Part shown: piece by piece, positions 1-9,495 of the stretch
Layout: the number at the start of each line of letters is the position of its first letter
Numbering within the stretch: position 1 is the stretch's first letter
Translations under genes and position numbers: made by a program
NCBI GenBank assembly: GCA_018398765.1
Contig: JAHBMJ010005875.1
Coordinates: forward strand, 1-37,420
Source of the DNA: Chromera velia
Taxonomy: Eukaryota > Sar > Chromeraceae
Reading direction: 5' to 3'
Length of the DNA stretch: 37,420 bases
The notes under the pieces: model-generated
Told to the model about the DNA's origin: nothing
Seen by the model: the letters and a program-made list of their open reading frames with translations, nothing else
The model's database searches: none

Positions 1-1024
1 GTCCCAGGTCAGATCTACGAACTCAGCAATGCCCTCTACGGCACCCCTCCAGCACCCGCACTGTGGGGGAAGGAATTGAGGAGAGGGCAGGAGAAGCTGG
101 GGTTTGTTCCTATTGAGCAGTTAATCGCAGTCAGAAGGGAGGCGGAAGACGAACCCGCACAGGACGTGCAAGCCACGCATGTGGACGACATTTTCGGGGC
201 AGGAGAGAGAACGGAGGAGGCGTTCGATGTGTTGGGGGAGAGATTCACGATCGGTTCCCGAACAAAAGTGAATGTGGGATCTAAGGCAAAGTATATTGGG
301 ATGGACATATACCGTTCCGATGCACACACTTTCGAACTCACATCCGAGAGTTACCTCGAAGGCATTAACATCGATGCAATCCCAGGGAAACTGAAGAAAT
401 CCCTGTTAAAAAAAGACGTCGCTCCAGCCAAGGAGCAAGATATGGACATGTTCCTACAGGGGGTCTATCAGGAGGCAAATGGTGTGTTGGGGTGGGCTGT
501 TTGTCTCAACTGGAGGAGAGCACTCTAGTTTTCCCTCCTCAGCAAAGCAACCACAAAACCCACCGCCCGCCATCTCTCAGCAGTCAAGACAGCCATACAT
601 GGGTTAAAAACCCACAGAAAGCCCCTTGTCCTTCATGGCTTGAAGGGAAGAGAACTCCATCTCGCCGGCTGTTCCGATGCCATGTGGAACCGCCCGAAGT
701 ACGAAGGCAGGCAGGGGGACATGATGATGCTCAATGATGAGTCGTGGGATCTAGAACGAGATGGGCCCAAGAATGTTATCTCGTAGGACCTATCAAAGGA
801 CAGAAGCAATTAAGCATAGCTCGTCATCAATTGGTGAGTTGATTGCTGTCTGTTGTCTGATCAAACGCATCCCAAGGTGTGCACGATTCATCCGAAAATT
901 GTGGGGAAGAGATCCGATCATTTCGATCTTTGTCAACAACGGGGCACTACATGATTGGATCAGATCAGGAATTTTGGACACAGACACCGAGTATCAGGGA
1001 ATGCTCAATTACGTCCTTCAGTAG
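1..1024 (+). pseudogene. Ty1/copia-type reverse transcriptase and RNase H remnant (5' truncated by window)
   Basis: Frame 1 is open from the first base to a TAG at 526-528 and then continues to a second TAG near 786. It reads like the end of a copia polymerase. NALYG lies at about nt 28-42. HVDD at 178-189 stands where YVDD holds the catalytic aspartates. KYIGMDIYRSD resembles the FLGxxI segment. After the TAG at 526 the frame resumes with LLSKATTKPTARHLSAVK, the usual copia segment, and GCSDAMWN at 667-690 matches the RNase H motif GYSDADW. The RNase H domain then shifts to frame 2 (about 785-1024), where KHSSSSIGELIA matches the SSTEAELIA motif. Two stops and a frameshift make it non-functional. 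No LTR of this element is visible. Host genes here are intron-rich and repeat-rich, unlike this stretch. Confidence 0.85.
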
Positions 1025-2838
1025 ATCCAAAAGTGGGGGATGCGTATGCAGTGGATCACCAGACGTGCATAGCCGGCAAATTGTCTGTGCAAACCCATCT
1101 GGTTCACGGAATCAATCTATAAATGAAACAACTCGCAGTTTCGCTCGATTCATGCGGTATCGATCAAGCCTGTCACATACACGTCGTTGTCAAGCCTCCC
1201 AATACAATCCAATAGAACGCTTGACAACGAGATTTTGTGGATAGAGGCCCATTCTGTTGACCCGACTTTCTGACTGGAGGAGAACTTTCTGAAGACCTGA
1301 CTGAAAATTTTTCAGATCGGCATTTTGATGGGTCAACGCGCAGCCGGGAAGTGCTTTTTGGCCTTGGTGGCCGGCCAGGCCCTGGCCCGCAACGCGTAGC
1401 TTGCCTTCCGGGGCCGTCACATGGTTGGCCGATCTAAAATCGGCTCCCAAAATCGGCTTTCCGTCGAATGTTTCAAGTCAATCAGAGCATGACCTAGTGC
1501 CGCCTCTCTCCCATCACACAGACTTGCTCTCCAGCGATGAAAGTAGGCTTTATCAAAAGCCCAGAGGATTGGTTTCTTTGTTTTTTCTTAGGTTTATGAC
1601 ATTCACTCTACTGGTTGCCCTGAGAGGGCAATTTCGATCTTCCATCACGAAGGGCACGGCCCGTCTCCTAGCCTGTCTCCACGCAAAGAGGCCTGCGAAG
1701 TTGCCCTAGTAAAGCTTCTATTGAATCCCTTCCGTTCGTGCACTCTAACAAGCTCTAGATGAGGAGCTGGAAAGGCTTTCTGGATGAAGGGGCCAGCTCT
1801 GGGTGGCCAGAAGGTAAGCCACTTTATGAATTTTTGCATATCTGTGCTGCAGGTCAGACTGAGCTTTTCTCGGAGGACCGTTTGTCGGTGCTTGGGTTTC
1901 GTGGGGAAGCATTACGGCTGGTAATCTCGGGTGATCTGAAGTTGTGAGAGTGAGGCACAGCTCTTGTTTGTATAAGAATTTGGAGGTAGGGCTCTTAGGT
2001 GGACTAAGACCCAGTGGCCAGTGCCGGGCCTCACCCAGAAAAAACAAGAACGCTATGATGGCCGGTCGTGGGCAAGGCCCTCTGGCTAGAGGCCATGGAT
2101 CGATCAGGCTTTCAAAAGCTAAGCATTTACCTCTTGCACGGTCATAGTGCTCAACATTTGTTTGGTTGAACTGCTTTTTGTGGGTGTTAAATCGGCACAT
2201 CTGTTTGCGGACATTCATTCTTACCTTTCATGGGGGTTGTCCGCTGTGTGCTCCCTCCTTACATCAGTGTGCGGATTCGGCGTATTCCATTAGAAGTAAA
2301 AGTTAGCTTGTTTATGCATTACACTACGCATTGTCACAGGCCTGCAGAGTCTGCAATCACTCCCCGACATATCAACATACTATAACTCTTTCACCTCACT
2401 CACGTCCAACAATTTCTAACATACACACCACAAATCTATTAAACCTTATCTTTAAAAGTTGTTCATACTTTGATGCAGGTAAGAAACAATAAATAGAATC
2501 ATTCTAAGTGCTTTAAAAACTTAGTTTTTTATATAAAATTTAGTGTGATATATAGAAAATTAAAAGTCACTTTCTAGTATAAAAGTTTCAATTGTCAGTA
2601 CAGTCAGTTTGTGATCTATCAAAAGATTCACTTGCTCACCTGCTCAGGGAGTGAATCAGAACGGCGCAATGCGCGCGCAAATATTTGCAAACGTACAAAA
2701 ATAAAATAAAATAAAATATATGCATGCAAAAGTATGTTTGAGGCAACTCAAATTGATGTCCATGCATTCGTGGTCAATGCAAGACACAAAAGCAGACAAA
2801 GACTACTCTGGGCAACTGCCAGAGGTTTTGCGTAAGAA
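1025..2838. other. No gene seen; probable decayed element sequence
   Basis: Short open frames occur on both strands, the longest on the minus strand at 1745-2218 (157 codons), but none has a recognisable motif, a codon pattern like the host genes, or flanking splice signals. From about 2450 the sequence becomes AT-rich. I see no terminal repeats or RNA gene here. Confidence 0.5.
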
Positions 2839-2846
2839 GTAGATCT

Positions 2847-4021
2847 CTAGGCAACGCACACTGATAAAAAAAAAAATATGAAAACGTCTATTCTTTTTTT
2901 TTTAAAAAAAAATTTTATTGTATATATATAAAAAAATAAAGGTTTAATGACAAGCTTCAACTAGAGTTTGAATCATATCTAGGATCCCAGTTTCACTTTT
3001 AGCTTGGTAGACGCTTAAAAAGATTGACCAAATCTAGCTTCAACTAGAGCTTCAAAATGTATATCGTCCTAGATATCGTCAAAAAGCCAGTCAAAGAACT
3101 TCTCCTCTGTCTGTTCTTCTGTCTGCATCCATGCATCCATCCTTCTTGTCACTCTTTGCATAGGACAAAAGAGAGCCCCCTTTTCCTTTCGCCCGCCCGC
3201 TTGCCTTCGTCTCTGTAATCTCCTTTTGCGATGGTCGCTGCGTGCAGTGCCATACACGTAGACTTCATTCATTTTTCAATTAGCATGAATGGTGAAACGA
3301 CGGACACTCTGTGCAACCAGAAACTTTTTTCCCCAAAGAAGAGAAGAGGAGGAATGAGACGGTAGAGGAGAGAGCACTTCGTCTTCTTGATGAAGTAGAA
3401 TGGTTGGAAGATGTTTTCCAGGTCGACAGCTTTGCATCTGAAGAACTGTATGAAGATGCTGAAGACGAGGGGGAAAAGGAGGATGAGCAAGGTGATGATG
3501 CAGATGCAGCAGCCAGCCATGAAAATGTGTTTAACCAAGAACACGAGTCGATACCGTGTGGGGATGATACTGAAGTGGCTGCAGAATTTACGAGAAAGAA
3601 AAGGCGGATGCAAGTCAATGTGAATGGAAAACAAGAAGACATGCTTAGTTTTTTTAACAGACACAGCAAAAAAAAGAGAGAAAAGTCTGGCGATAGTGTA
3701 GTTGAACAAGGAAAAAAAGATTGGTTGGTCCGTGTTCAACAAAGTCGATGATGGAATGGTGAAGACACTAGTAGAGACACTAGTAGAGACAAACGTACAA
3801 TAACAACTAGGACTAGAACTAGAGTTAAAACTAGGATTGAAAGATGTTTAAAACTTTGAGTTGAGTAATAAGTTCGCGAGGAAGTTAGTTTAAAAGTACT
3901 TCTGAAAGGTGCTCCTCTAGGTGCTCCTAGAGGTGCTCTAGGAAATCCTTCGTAGAAAAAAGAAAAAAAAAAATCTGGAAAAGTCTATTTTTTTTTTTTT
4001 TAACCACTGTGCATCGCCTAA
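2847..4021 (+). mobile_element. TIR DNA transposon copy 1 (hAT-like by 8-bp target duplication)
   Basis: The left end reads CTAGGCAACGCACACTGAT followed by an A-run. The reverse complement of the right end reads TTAGGCGATGCACAGTGGT followed by an A-run, an imperfect terminal inverted repeat of about 25 bp. Both ends abut the same 8 bp, GTAGATCT (2839-2846 and 4022-4029), a target site duplication. Eight-base duplications are typical of hAT elements and a few other superfamilies; the terminal bases do not fit the hAT consensus cleanly, so the superfamily is open. A second, inverted and internally shorter copy is at 6743-7522. This copy carries an extra segment of about 400 bp (roughly 2965-3360) absent from the other. 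It holds one acidic reading frame, 3296-3751, and no full transposase, so it is non-autonomous or decayed. Confidence 0.85.
3296..3751 (+). CDS. Element-borne acidic reading frame of unknown function
   Basis: The frame opens just after a TGA at 3293-3295 and has no in-frame ATG at its beginning, so it is either a 3' exon or the remains of a longer gene. It encodes about 150 residues: a charged start (PKEEKRRNETVEERALRLL), a long acidic stretch rich in E and D, then a basic stretch with MLSFFNRHSKKKREK. Acidic tails ending in a SFF-plus-lysine motif occur at the C-termini of some DDE transposases, so a transposase tail is possible, but I do not recognise a catalytic domain. The same coding segment survives in inverted form in the second copy (7405 down to about 7020) with substitutions and a shortened frame, so it belongs to the transposon, not to the host. 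Confidence 0.45.
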   Translation, partial: NDGHSVQPETFFPKEEKRRNETVEERALRLLDEVEWLEDVFQVDSFASEELYEDAEDEGEKEDEQGDDADAAASHENVFNQEHESIPCGDDTEVAAEFTRKKRRMQVNVNGKQEDMLSFFNRHSKKKREKSGDSVVEQGKKDWLVRVQQSR

Positions 4022-4070
4022 GTAGATCTTCATGTCGATCATATCTAGAGTGCTAGCTCTTTCTGCTAGG

Positions 4071-4345
4071 CTGAAACTTTATGTAAAAAAACATTGAAAT
4101 GATAGAAAAAGAACTATGGAACAGATTTTTTATATTATTTCCAGAAACATAGGCTGCCATATAAATTTAGTTTTATGAGTTTTTAGCCATTTTTTAACGG
4201 TTTTCAACAATAAAAAAAATGGTATAAAACTCATAAAATTTGTATAGCAGCCTATGTTTCTAGAAATGATATAAAAAATCCGTTCCATAGTTCTTTTTCT
4301 AGGCGTAGGCCATAAAAAAAAACTCTAAATTTTATTGGGCGTTTT
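4071..4345 (+). repeat. Left arm of a long-range inverted repeat (partner 9295-9437)
   Basis: The sequence from CTGAAACTTT at 4071 through GATAGAAAAAGAACTATG, then GCGTAGG and an A-rich run, reappears in reverse complement at 9437 down to about 9295. The left arm is interrupted by a palindrome at 4104-4300 that the right arm lacks. The two arms bracket the retrotransposon nest and may be the ends of an older element, but I could not define exact termini or a target duplication. Confidence 0.55.
4104..4300. repeat. Near-perfect 197-bp foldback palindrome
   Basis: The segment begins AGAAAAAGAACTATGGAAC and ends with its reverse complement. The two arms of about 90 bp pair along nearly their whole length (for example CATAGGCTGCCATA against TATAGCAGCCTATG), leaving a short loop near 4195-4210. 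Compared with the inverted partner at 9295-9437 it is an insertion, so it looks like a foldback or MITE-type element. Its RNA would form one long hairpin. Confidence 0.8.
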
Positions 4346-4570
4346 TCTTTCCATTTTTTTTTAGAGTTTTTTTTTTTTTAGTTTTGATTTTGATGCCTAG
4401 GTTGATGCTAGGGACCTAGTCTTTGCCCCCTATTCACTATAGCCTCTTTAAATACTTTAAAAACAATTATAGAACAATTAAAAGTAAATGAATTAATTGA
4501 TTGAATATGCTTTATTGATTGATCAATAAGTCTGAGCATCAAGGAAAATGAAACCATGTTTATTCAGAGA

Positions 4571-4631
4571 GCTTCGAACCGCAGTCTTCACTCTTGCGCG
4601 CTAAACCCTAGGTCAAACCCCTACTGAACCA
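4571..4631 (-). promoter_or_regulatory. tRNA-like Pol III promoter (A box and B box), possible SINE remnant
   Basis: On the minus strand TGGTTCAGTAG (4631-4621) fits the A-box consensus TRGYNNANNNG exactly. Downstream, GGTTCGAAGC (4580-4571) fits the B-box GWTCRANNC. Spacing is about 40 bases, normal for tRNA genes. The sequence does not fold into a good cloverleaf because the T stem is poor, so a tRNA-derived SINE head is likelier than a working tRNA. No tail was delimited. Confidence 0.45.
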
Positions 4632-5052
4632 TGTACTTGCAGGTTCTCAGTGACTTTCTCACTCTGAGACCATCACTCATGGTATAATTAACATGAAAAC
4701 AAAATTGCGATATTTAACCGCATTGCATAAGCAGAAATTCACCCATTACGCAAATTGAAAGGAGAGAAAGGGGAGGTGGAGTGTTATGAATTAGTGTAAG
4801 TGCAGGCTGTTTTTAGTGCTTCAGGCAGGAGGTTCACTGGTCCTGCCGCTCATGATCTAAAACATAAACTTTAAGATTGGATGGTCAAGTGTCTTCGCAC
4901 CCCTCTATTTAAGCGCAGTGGTGAAACAGCAACATTTGGTCTGATGGTTGAAGACAATGATGTGACTCGTTTTGAAAACATTCTTCGAGTTGCAGACATC
5001 TCCGACTTTGAGAAGCTTCGGAGAAAGAAGATGACGATGCCAGCGGGCAACA

Positions 5053-5540
5053 TGATGATACACCGACCGATGCTAAGCGAGCAGTCGGCGGGGCAGAAAG
5101 AATCGAACAATAGCAACTTGAAAGCGCGGAGAATGAATGAACACACGGGGGCCAAGGCGTGCCCTGCATGAATATACGCCGCCCGAGTGCATCAAGGTGT
5201 ACGCGCGCGTGTATAGAGTCAGCGGGGGCCACGTCAAGCTCTGTATTGGAATTCACATGAATTAATTCGACGTGCATGCACACCTGAAGTGCGTATATCT
5301 GAATACGAACAACGTTGTGAAAGGAAGGAGGAAGAAGGTATGTATGAAGTGACTAGAAGTGACAGTCTTCTTCATATGTAAGAAACAACCTGACTGGTAG
5401 GTAGCAGTTATGCGTGTCGTAGCTGGACATCGCAGTAAATGTGAATGCCAGTGATTTGCATCATGATAGACCGAGTCATATCTGCCTGACCGTCTATCTA
5501 TCTCTGTATAGCCCTATATAGAGATCTCTGTTTTTCATCA
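5053..5540 (+). repeat. 5' LTR
   Basis: This 488-bp repeat starts TGATGATACACC and ends TTTTTCATCA. It contains a TATATA at 5514-5519, very close to its 3' end, which leaves little room for an R/U5 region if that box were used. It matches 8459-8946 throughout with scattered, mostly transition, differences. Confidence 0.92.
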
Positions 5541-5562
5541 ATTGGTGACAGGAAGTAGGGCG
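5541..5562 (+). other. Candidate primer-binding site
   Basis: Directly after the LTR the sequence reads AT then TGGTGACAGGAAGTAGGG. The TGG start and the position fit pairing with the CCA end of a tRNA. I cannot name the tRNA from the sequence; it is not the common initiator-Met site. Confidence 0.5.
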
Positions 5563-5634
5563 ACAGCCATGACCCTCGGTTCCTTTCTTCTCTTTCTATT
5601 CTCGCTCGAGTGCTTTCAAGGTCCTTGATGGACG

Positions 5635-7883
5635 ATGGGTCGCTTCTTGCCCACGAAGTGGACCGGTGCGAATACCTACGTCACAGGATCCAAGAACATC
5701 TACAACAAGTCCGTCATCTACATTGGGAAGACCAAGCTGGAGCCTGTGGACCCTGCTCTGCCTCCAAAGGAAGTGAGTGGAGATGAATTGAAGCAGCTGC
5801 CGGTAACCCACCCATACCGACAGTTGAAGGGCGACAATGGAAAGAAAGTGAGGGAGGAGTTTCAAGTAAAGATCACCCGAAGGTTTGAGGAGGAGGTTAA
5901 GGGGCGGAAGTACAATAGCAAGAACTCTGAAGTCTGCGTTCTTATACTCGAGGCGATGAGACTCTTATGCATTGATACAGGGCTTACAGGTGACAGATTG
6001 AACGAAACCGAACCGGGAAACCAAGAAGTCAGACAGATGATCGTAAACGCAGTGGTAAAGTGTATCGACAATGCCACATACAAGCAAGCACTTGATGACT
6101 GGGCCTAGGTGACTAACGCTGGAGAGATACCACTTCATTCCGATCTGTTCCACCTTGTTCACTGGCTCTTTGCAAAGAAGAAGATCTCCCAGTTTGCTCT
6201 GTTCAAGGCGAAAGAGAGAATATTTCGACAGTTTTTGGCTGTAGGTCAGTCAAGAGACGCGACATGGTCGAAGTATCTATCAGATTTCAAAACCCATCTG
6301 GATGAACTAGCACAGTGCCCCCGACCCTCCGTTTACCCCGACGGTGTTCACCTAAGAGAAGCAGACATCCAAGGAGGTGAGAAGGGAAAAACGAGGTTCC
6401 TTAACTACAGACAGAACATAGACCTCATCACAGATCTCAGCCACGCATTCATCGAAGGATCGATGTCTCAAGCACGCAGAAATAGAGCAATGGAGGTAGC
6501 AAACACCCCATGTGAGAGGTCGATTCCATGGGAAACGTGGTGCGCAATATTTGTAGTGATTGAACATTTGTCATTTGCAGATGAGCCTGTGGTCTCTGTG
6601 AATGCCGAGGGAGAACAGCAGATCATGCAGGAGAGACGTCCGCATCCACATGATCGCAAATCGTATGTGATACTCAGTGATGAGCATTACACAGGCCCAC
6701 TCCCCATACATCAGAATCAGATACAACAGCCACAGCAGTACTCTAGGCGACGCACAGTGGTAAAAAAAAAAAAAAAATAGACCTTTCCAGATTTTTTTTT
6801 TTCTTTTTTTCTACGAAAGATTTCTTAGAGCACCTCTAGGAGCACCTAGAGGAGCACCTTTTAGAAGTACTTTTAAACTAACTTCCTCGCGAACTTATTA
6901 CTCAACTCAAAGTTTTAAACATCTTTCAATCCTAGTTTTAACCCTAGTTCTAGTCCTAGTTGTTATTGTACGTTTATCTCTACTAGTGTCTCTACTAGTG
7001 TCTTCATCATTCTATCATTGACTTTGTTGAACACGGACCAACCGATCTTTTTTCCTTTGTTCAACTGCACTGTCACCAGACTTTTCTCTCTTTTCTTTGC
7101 TGTGTCTGTTAAAAAAACTAATCATGTCTTCTTGTTTTCCATTCACATTGACTTGCATCTACCCTTTCTTTCTCATAAATTCTGCAGCCACTTCAGTATT
7201 ATCCCCACGCGGTATTGACTCGTGTTCTTGGTTGAACACATTTTCATGGCTGGCTGCTATATCTGCATCATCACCTTGCTCATCCTCCTTCTCCTCCTCA
7301 TCTTCAGTATCTTTATACAGTTCTTCAGATGCAAAGCTGTCGACCTGGAAAACATCTTCCAACCATTTTGCTTCATCAAGAAGACGAAGTGCTCTCTCCT
7401 CTAGTTGAAGCTGGTCATTTAACCTTTATTTTTTTTTACATATACAATAAAATTTTAAATAAATAAAAAAAAAAGAATAGACGTTTTCAGATTTTTTTTT
7501 TTTACCACTGTGCGTCGCCTAGGCAGTACTACGGAAGTCCTCCTCCCCCCCAACAAATGTATAACCCAATGCCTCCCTAGCAACATGTATAAGGACCCAA
7601 TCCGTACCCCATGCAGATGCCAAGACCGCCCTTTGGTGGTTATTTTGGCCAGTATCCGACCCCTATACAAATGCAGCAACACGGATGGGGACTCTGGGAA
7701 GGAGGGCCTCAAAAGCAGCAGCAACAAGGGGGGGGACGAAATCGATATAACCTGCAACGCAGATAAGATAAGAAAGAAAGGGAGAGAAGGGAGAGAGACA
7801 GAGAGGAGAGAGATGGCGGACACTGGAGCAGGTCTTGGAATGACGGAGGGTTTGAAAGAAGAGACCAATCCAGAGGGTGTTAA
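5635..7883 (+). pseudogene. Gag-like protein gene, broken by stops and by a DNA transposon
   Basis: ATG 5635 (MGRFLPTKWTGANTY) opens a frame that meets a TAG at 6106-6108 and then continues in the same frame to the transposon at 6743. Bridging the transposon and one GCAGTACT copy, the frame resumes at 7531 with YYGSPPPPQQMYNP, then a Q/P/G-rich and R/E/D-rich tail interrupted by further TAG and TAA codons, ending at 7881-7883. The first 370 residues are mostly alpha-helical and charged (FQVKITRRFEEEVKGRKYN, AKKKISQFALFKAKERIF). The tail is of a type seen in RNA-binding Gag C-termini. No CCHC zinc knuckle is visible. Position right after the LTR leader and lack of other coding capacity support Gag; the family is not recognised by sequence. 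Confidence 0.7.
6743..7522 (-). mobile_element. TIR DNA transposon copy 2 (780 bp, inverted), inserted in gag
   Basis: Both ends read CTAGGCGACGCACAGTGGTAAA inwards, a perfect terminal inverted repeat of at least 22 bp. The 8-bp duplication GCAGTACT flanks it at 6735-6742 and 7523-7530. It aligns in reverse orientation with copy 1 (2847-4021) but lacks about 400 bp of it. The shared acidic reading frame is present on the minus strand (7405 to about 7020) with altered residues. Copy 2 sits inside the retrotransposon's gag and is therefore younger than that insertion, and its more perfect ends agree with this. Confidence 0.92.
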
Positions 7884-8458
7884 GCAAGCTGACCGACAGA
7901 GAGGAGGGCAGAAAAAACTGACAGGGTGAGAGTTTAAGGACTATCCTCTCAATTGGTTTGAGAAACTAACGAGAGTGAGCTGTGTCTCTACTGCAGATTG
8001 AGAGAGTCACGCCTTTCAGTCGAGCCATGTCCTTTTGGTTTCTTTCTGATCTTTCTTCATCTCTTTTCTCTTTGTATCGACCATGAGTCAGGAGCATGCA
8101 GGTTCGTCTGAAAAAAATTGTGGACCTTATACCCGCATGCAGTATCATGCAGTCATCAGACAGTCAAGCAGAATTCGAAATTTTATGCATGATGACCGCA
8201 CAGGTTGAGTAAAAACCTAAGTCTGGGACCTATTTGCAAGCAATCTTGATGTCAGAATGAGTGTCCGACCTGAGAAAAAAAGAGTGTGTCAAAACAACAG
8301 CCTAAGCACTCCATATGTCTTAATTCAACAAACTTATAAGGTTGTTTAAATTGGTTCAAGGTCTGTTCTGCTCTGTGTAATCTGTATAAAAGAAAAAAAT
8401 AGAAAGGAATGCAAAGTCATAATTCTATTCGCTCCGCGAAAAAAGAAAGGAATGCGTT

Positions 8459-8946
8459 TGATGATGCACCGACCGACGCTAAGCAAGCAGTCGGCGGGGC
8501 AGAAAGAATCGAACAATAGCAACTTGAAGGCGCGGAGAATGAATGAATACACGGGGGCCAAGGCATGCCCTGCATGAATATACGCCGCCCAAGTGCATCA
8601 AGGTGTACACGCACGTGTATAGAGTCAGCGGGGGCCACGTCAAGCTCTGTATTGGAATTCACATGAATTAATTCGACGTACATGCACACCTGAAGTGCGT
8701 ATATCTGAATACGAACAACGTTGTGAAAGGAAGGAGGAAGAAGGTATGTATGAAGTGACTAGAAGTGATAGTCTTCTTCATATATAGGAAACAACCTGAC
8801 TGGTAGGTAGCAGTTATGCGTGTCGTAGCTGGACATCGCAGTAAATATGAATGCCAGTGATTTGCATTATGATAGAGCAAGTCATATCTGTCTGACCGTC
8901 TATCTATCTCTGTATAGCCCTATATAGAGATCTGTGTTTTTCATCA
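8459..8946 (+). repeat. 3' LTR
   Basis: This is the 488-bp partner of 5053-5540, starting TGATGATGCACC and ending TTTTTCATCA, followed by the target duplication CAACA (8947-8951). Relative to the 5' LTR it has lost several CpG dinucleotides. Confidence 0.92.
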
Positions 8947-9031
8947 CAACAAAGGCTTTGTGGGGAGGTGGGCAGAGGTTCCTTTCAAAGTGATTGAAGT
9001 GTTAGAAAAAGGCAACACGCGTGTTCTATAA

Positions 9032-9495
9032 CCATTCAAACAAGTTTATTCATACATATAATACTATAAATTTAAATATAAAAATTTTAAGTAAAAAACG
9101 TACGAAATAATGTAAAATATACTTAGAAATAGTAGAAGAAATGACTAGGAAAATATAAGCCTAGAGGCTAAAGATATATATTGAGTAAAAAAAAAAAGTT
9201 ATTGTAAATAAATGTAAGAATTATATATTTTAAAAAAACTTGTTGGGGTTTTAGAAGCTCAAAACCAGTCTTAAATTGTTTGAGCCTCTTTTAGTTTTTA
9301 CAGGGGGGGTATTTTTGTATATAAATTTTATTCGAGAGTTTTTTCAATTTTTTTTTTTGAGTTTTTTTTTTTTTTTTAAATGACCTACGCATAGTTCTTT
9401 TTCTATCATTACAACGTCTTCTTACACAAAGTTTCAGCTTCTAACTCCTTACCAATTATAAGAACGAGTTTTTTGGGGAAAAGCGCCGGTCTCCT
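9032..9495. other. AT-rich spacer with the right inverted-repeat arm
   Basis: This stretch is strongly AT-rich with homopolymer runs and holds the inverted partner (9295-9437) of 4071-4345. No coding frame is supported. Confidence 0.55.

Larger units (their letters stand above)
5053..8946 (+). mobile_element. Gag-only LTR retrotransposon (TR-GAG-like), with target duplication CAACA
   Basis: Two direct repeats of equal length (488 bp) lie at 5053-5540 and 8459-8946. Each starts TGATGA and ends TCATCA, a perfect terminal inverted hexamer with the usual TG...CA ends. The 5 bp CAACA occurs immediately before (5048-5052) and after (8947-8951) the element, as expected for integrase-made insertion. 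The interior starts with ATTGGTGACAGGAAG, a TGG-led candidate primer-binding site, and ends with a purine-rich run (about 8439-8454). Removing the DNA transposon at 6743-7522 leaves about 2.1 kb, which encodes only a gag-like protein. I see no protease, reverse transcriptase or integrase. It therefore resembles non-autonomous TR-GAG elements that depend on a partner's enzymes. The LTRs differ at about 19 sites by my hand count, so the insertion is not recent. Confidence 0.92.
4881..9031 (+). pseudogene. Old 83-codon reading frame split by the LTR retrotransposon
   Basis: A frame starting at ATG 4881 runs without a stop up to the retrotransposon at 5053. Leaving out the retrotransposon and one copy of the CAACA duplication, the same frame continues at 8952 and stays open to a TAA at 9029-9031. 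The right-hand piece contains VPFKVIEVLEKGNTRVL, which resembles the end of LTR-retroelement integrase C-terminal regions (a PFKV-EV-L-GNT-L pattern). That likeness is motif-level only. The left piece (FGLMVEDNDVTRFENILRV) I do not recognise. It is probably a fragment of an older element that served as the target. An ATG follows a TAA at 4872, so any upstream part is already lost. Confidence 0.5.

Noticed and set aside
1745-2218. 157-codon minus-strand frame
   Set aside because: No motif, no splice context, and overlap with other accidental frames; not supported as a gene.
4571-4640. Functional tRNA gene on the minus strand
   Set aside because: Boxes fit but the T stem and acceptor stem do not pair; kept as a SINE-like promoter only.
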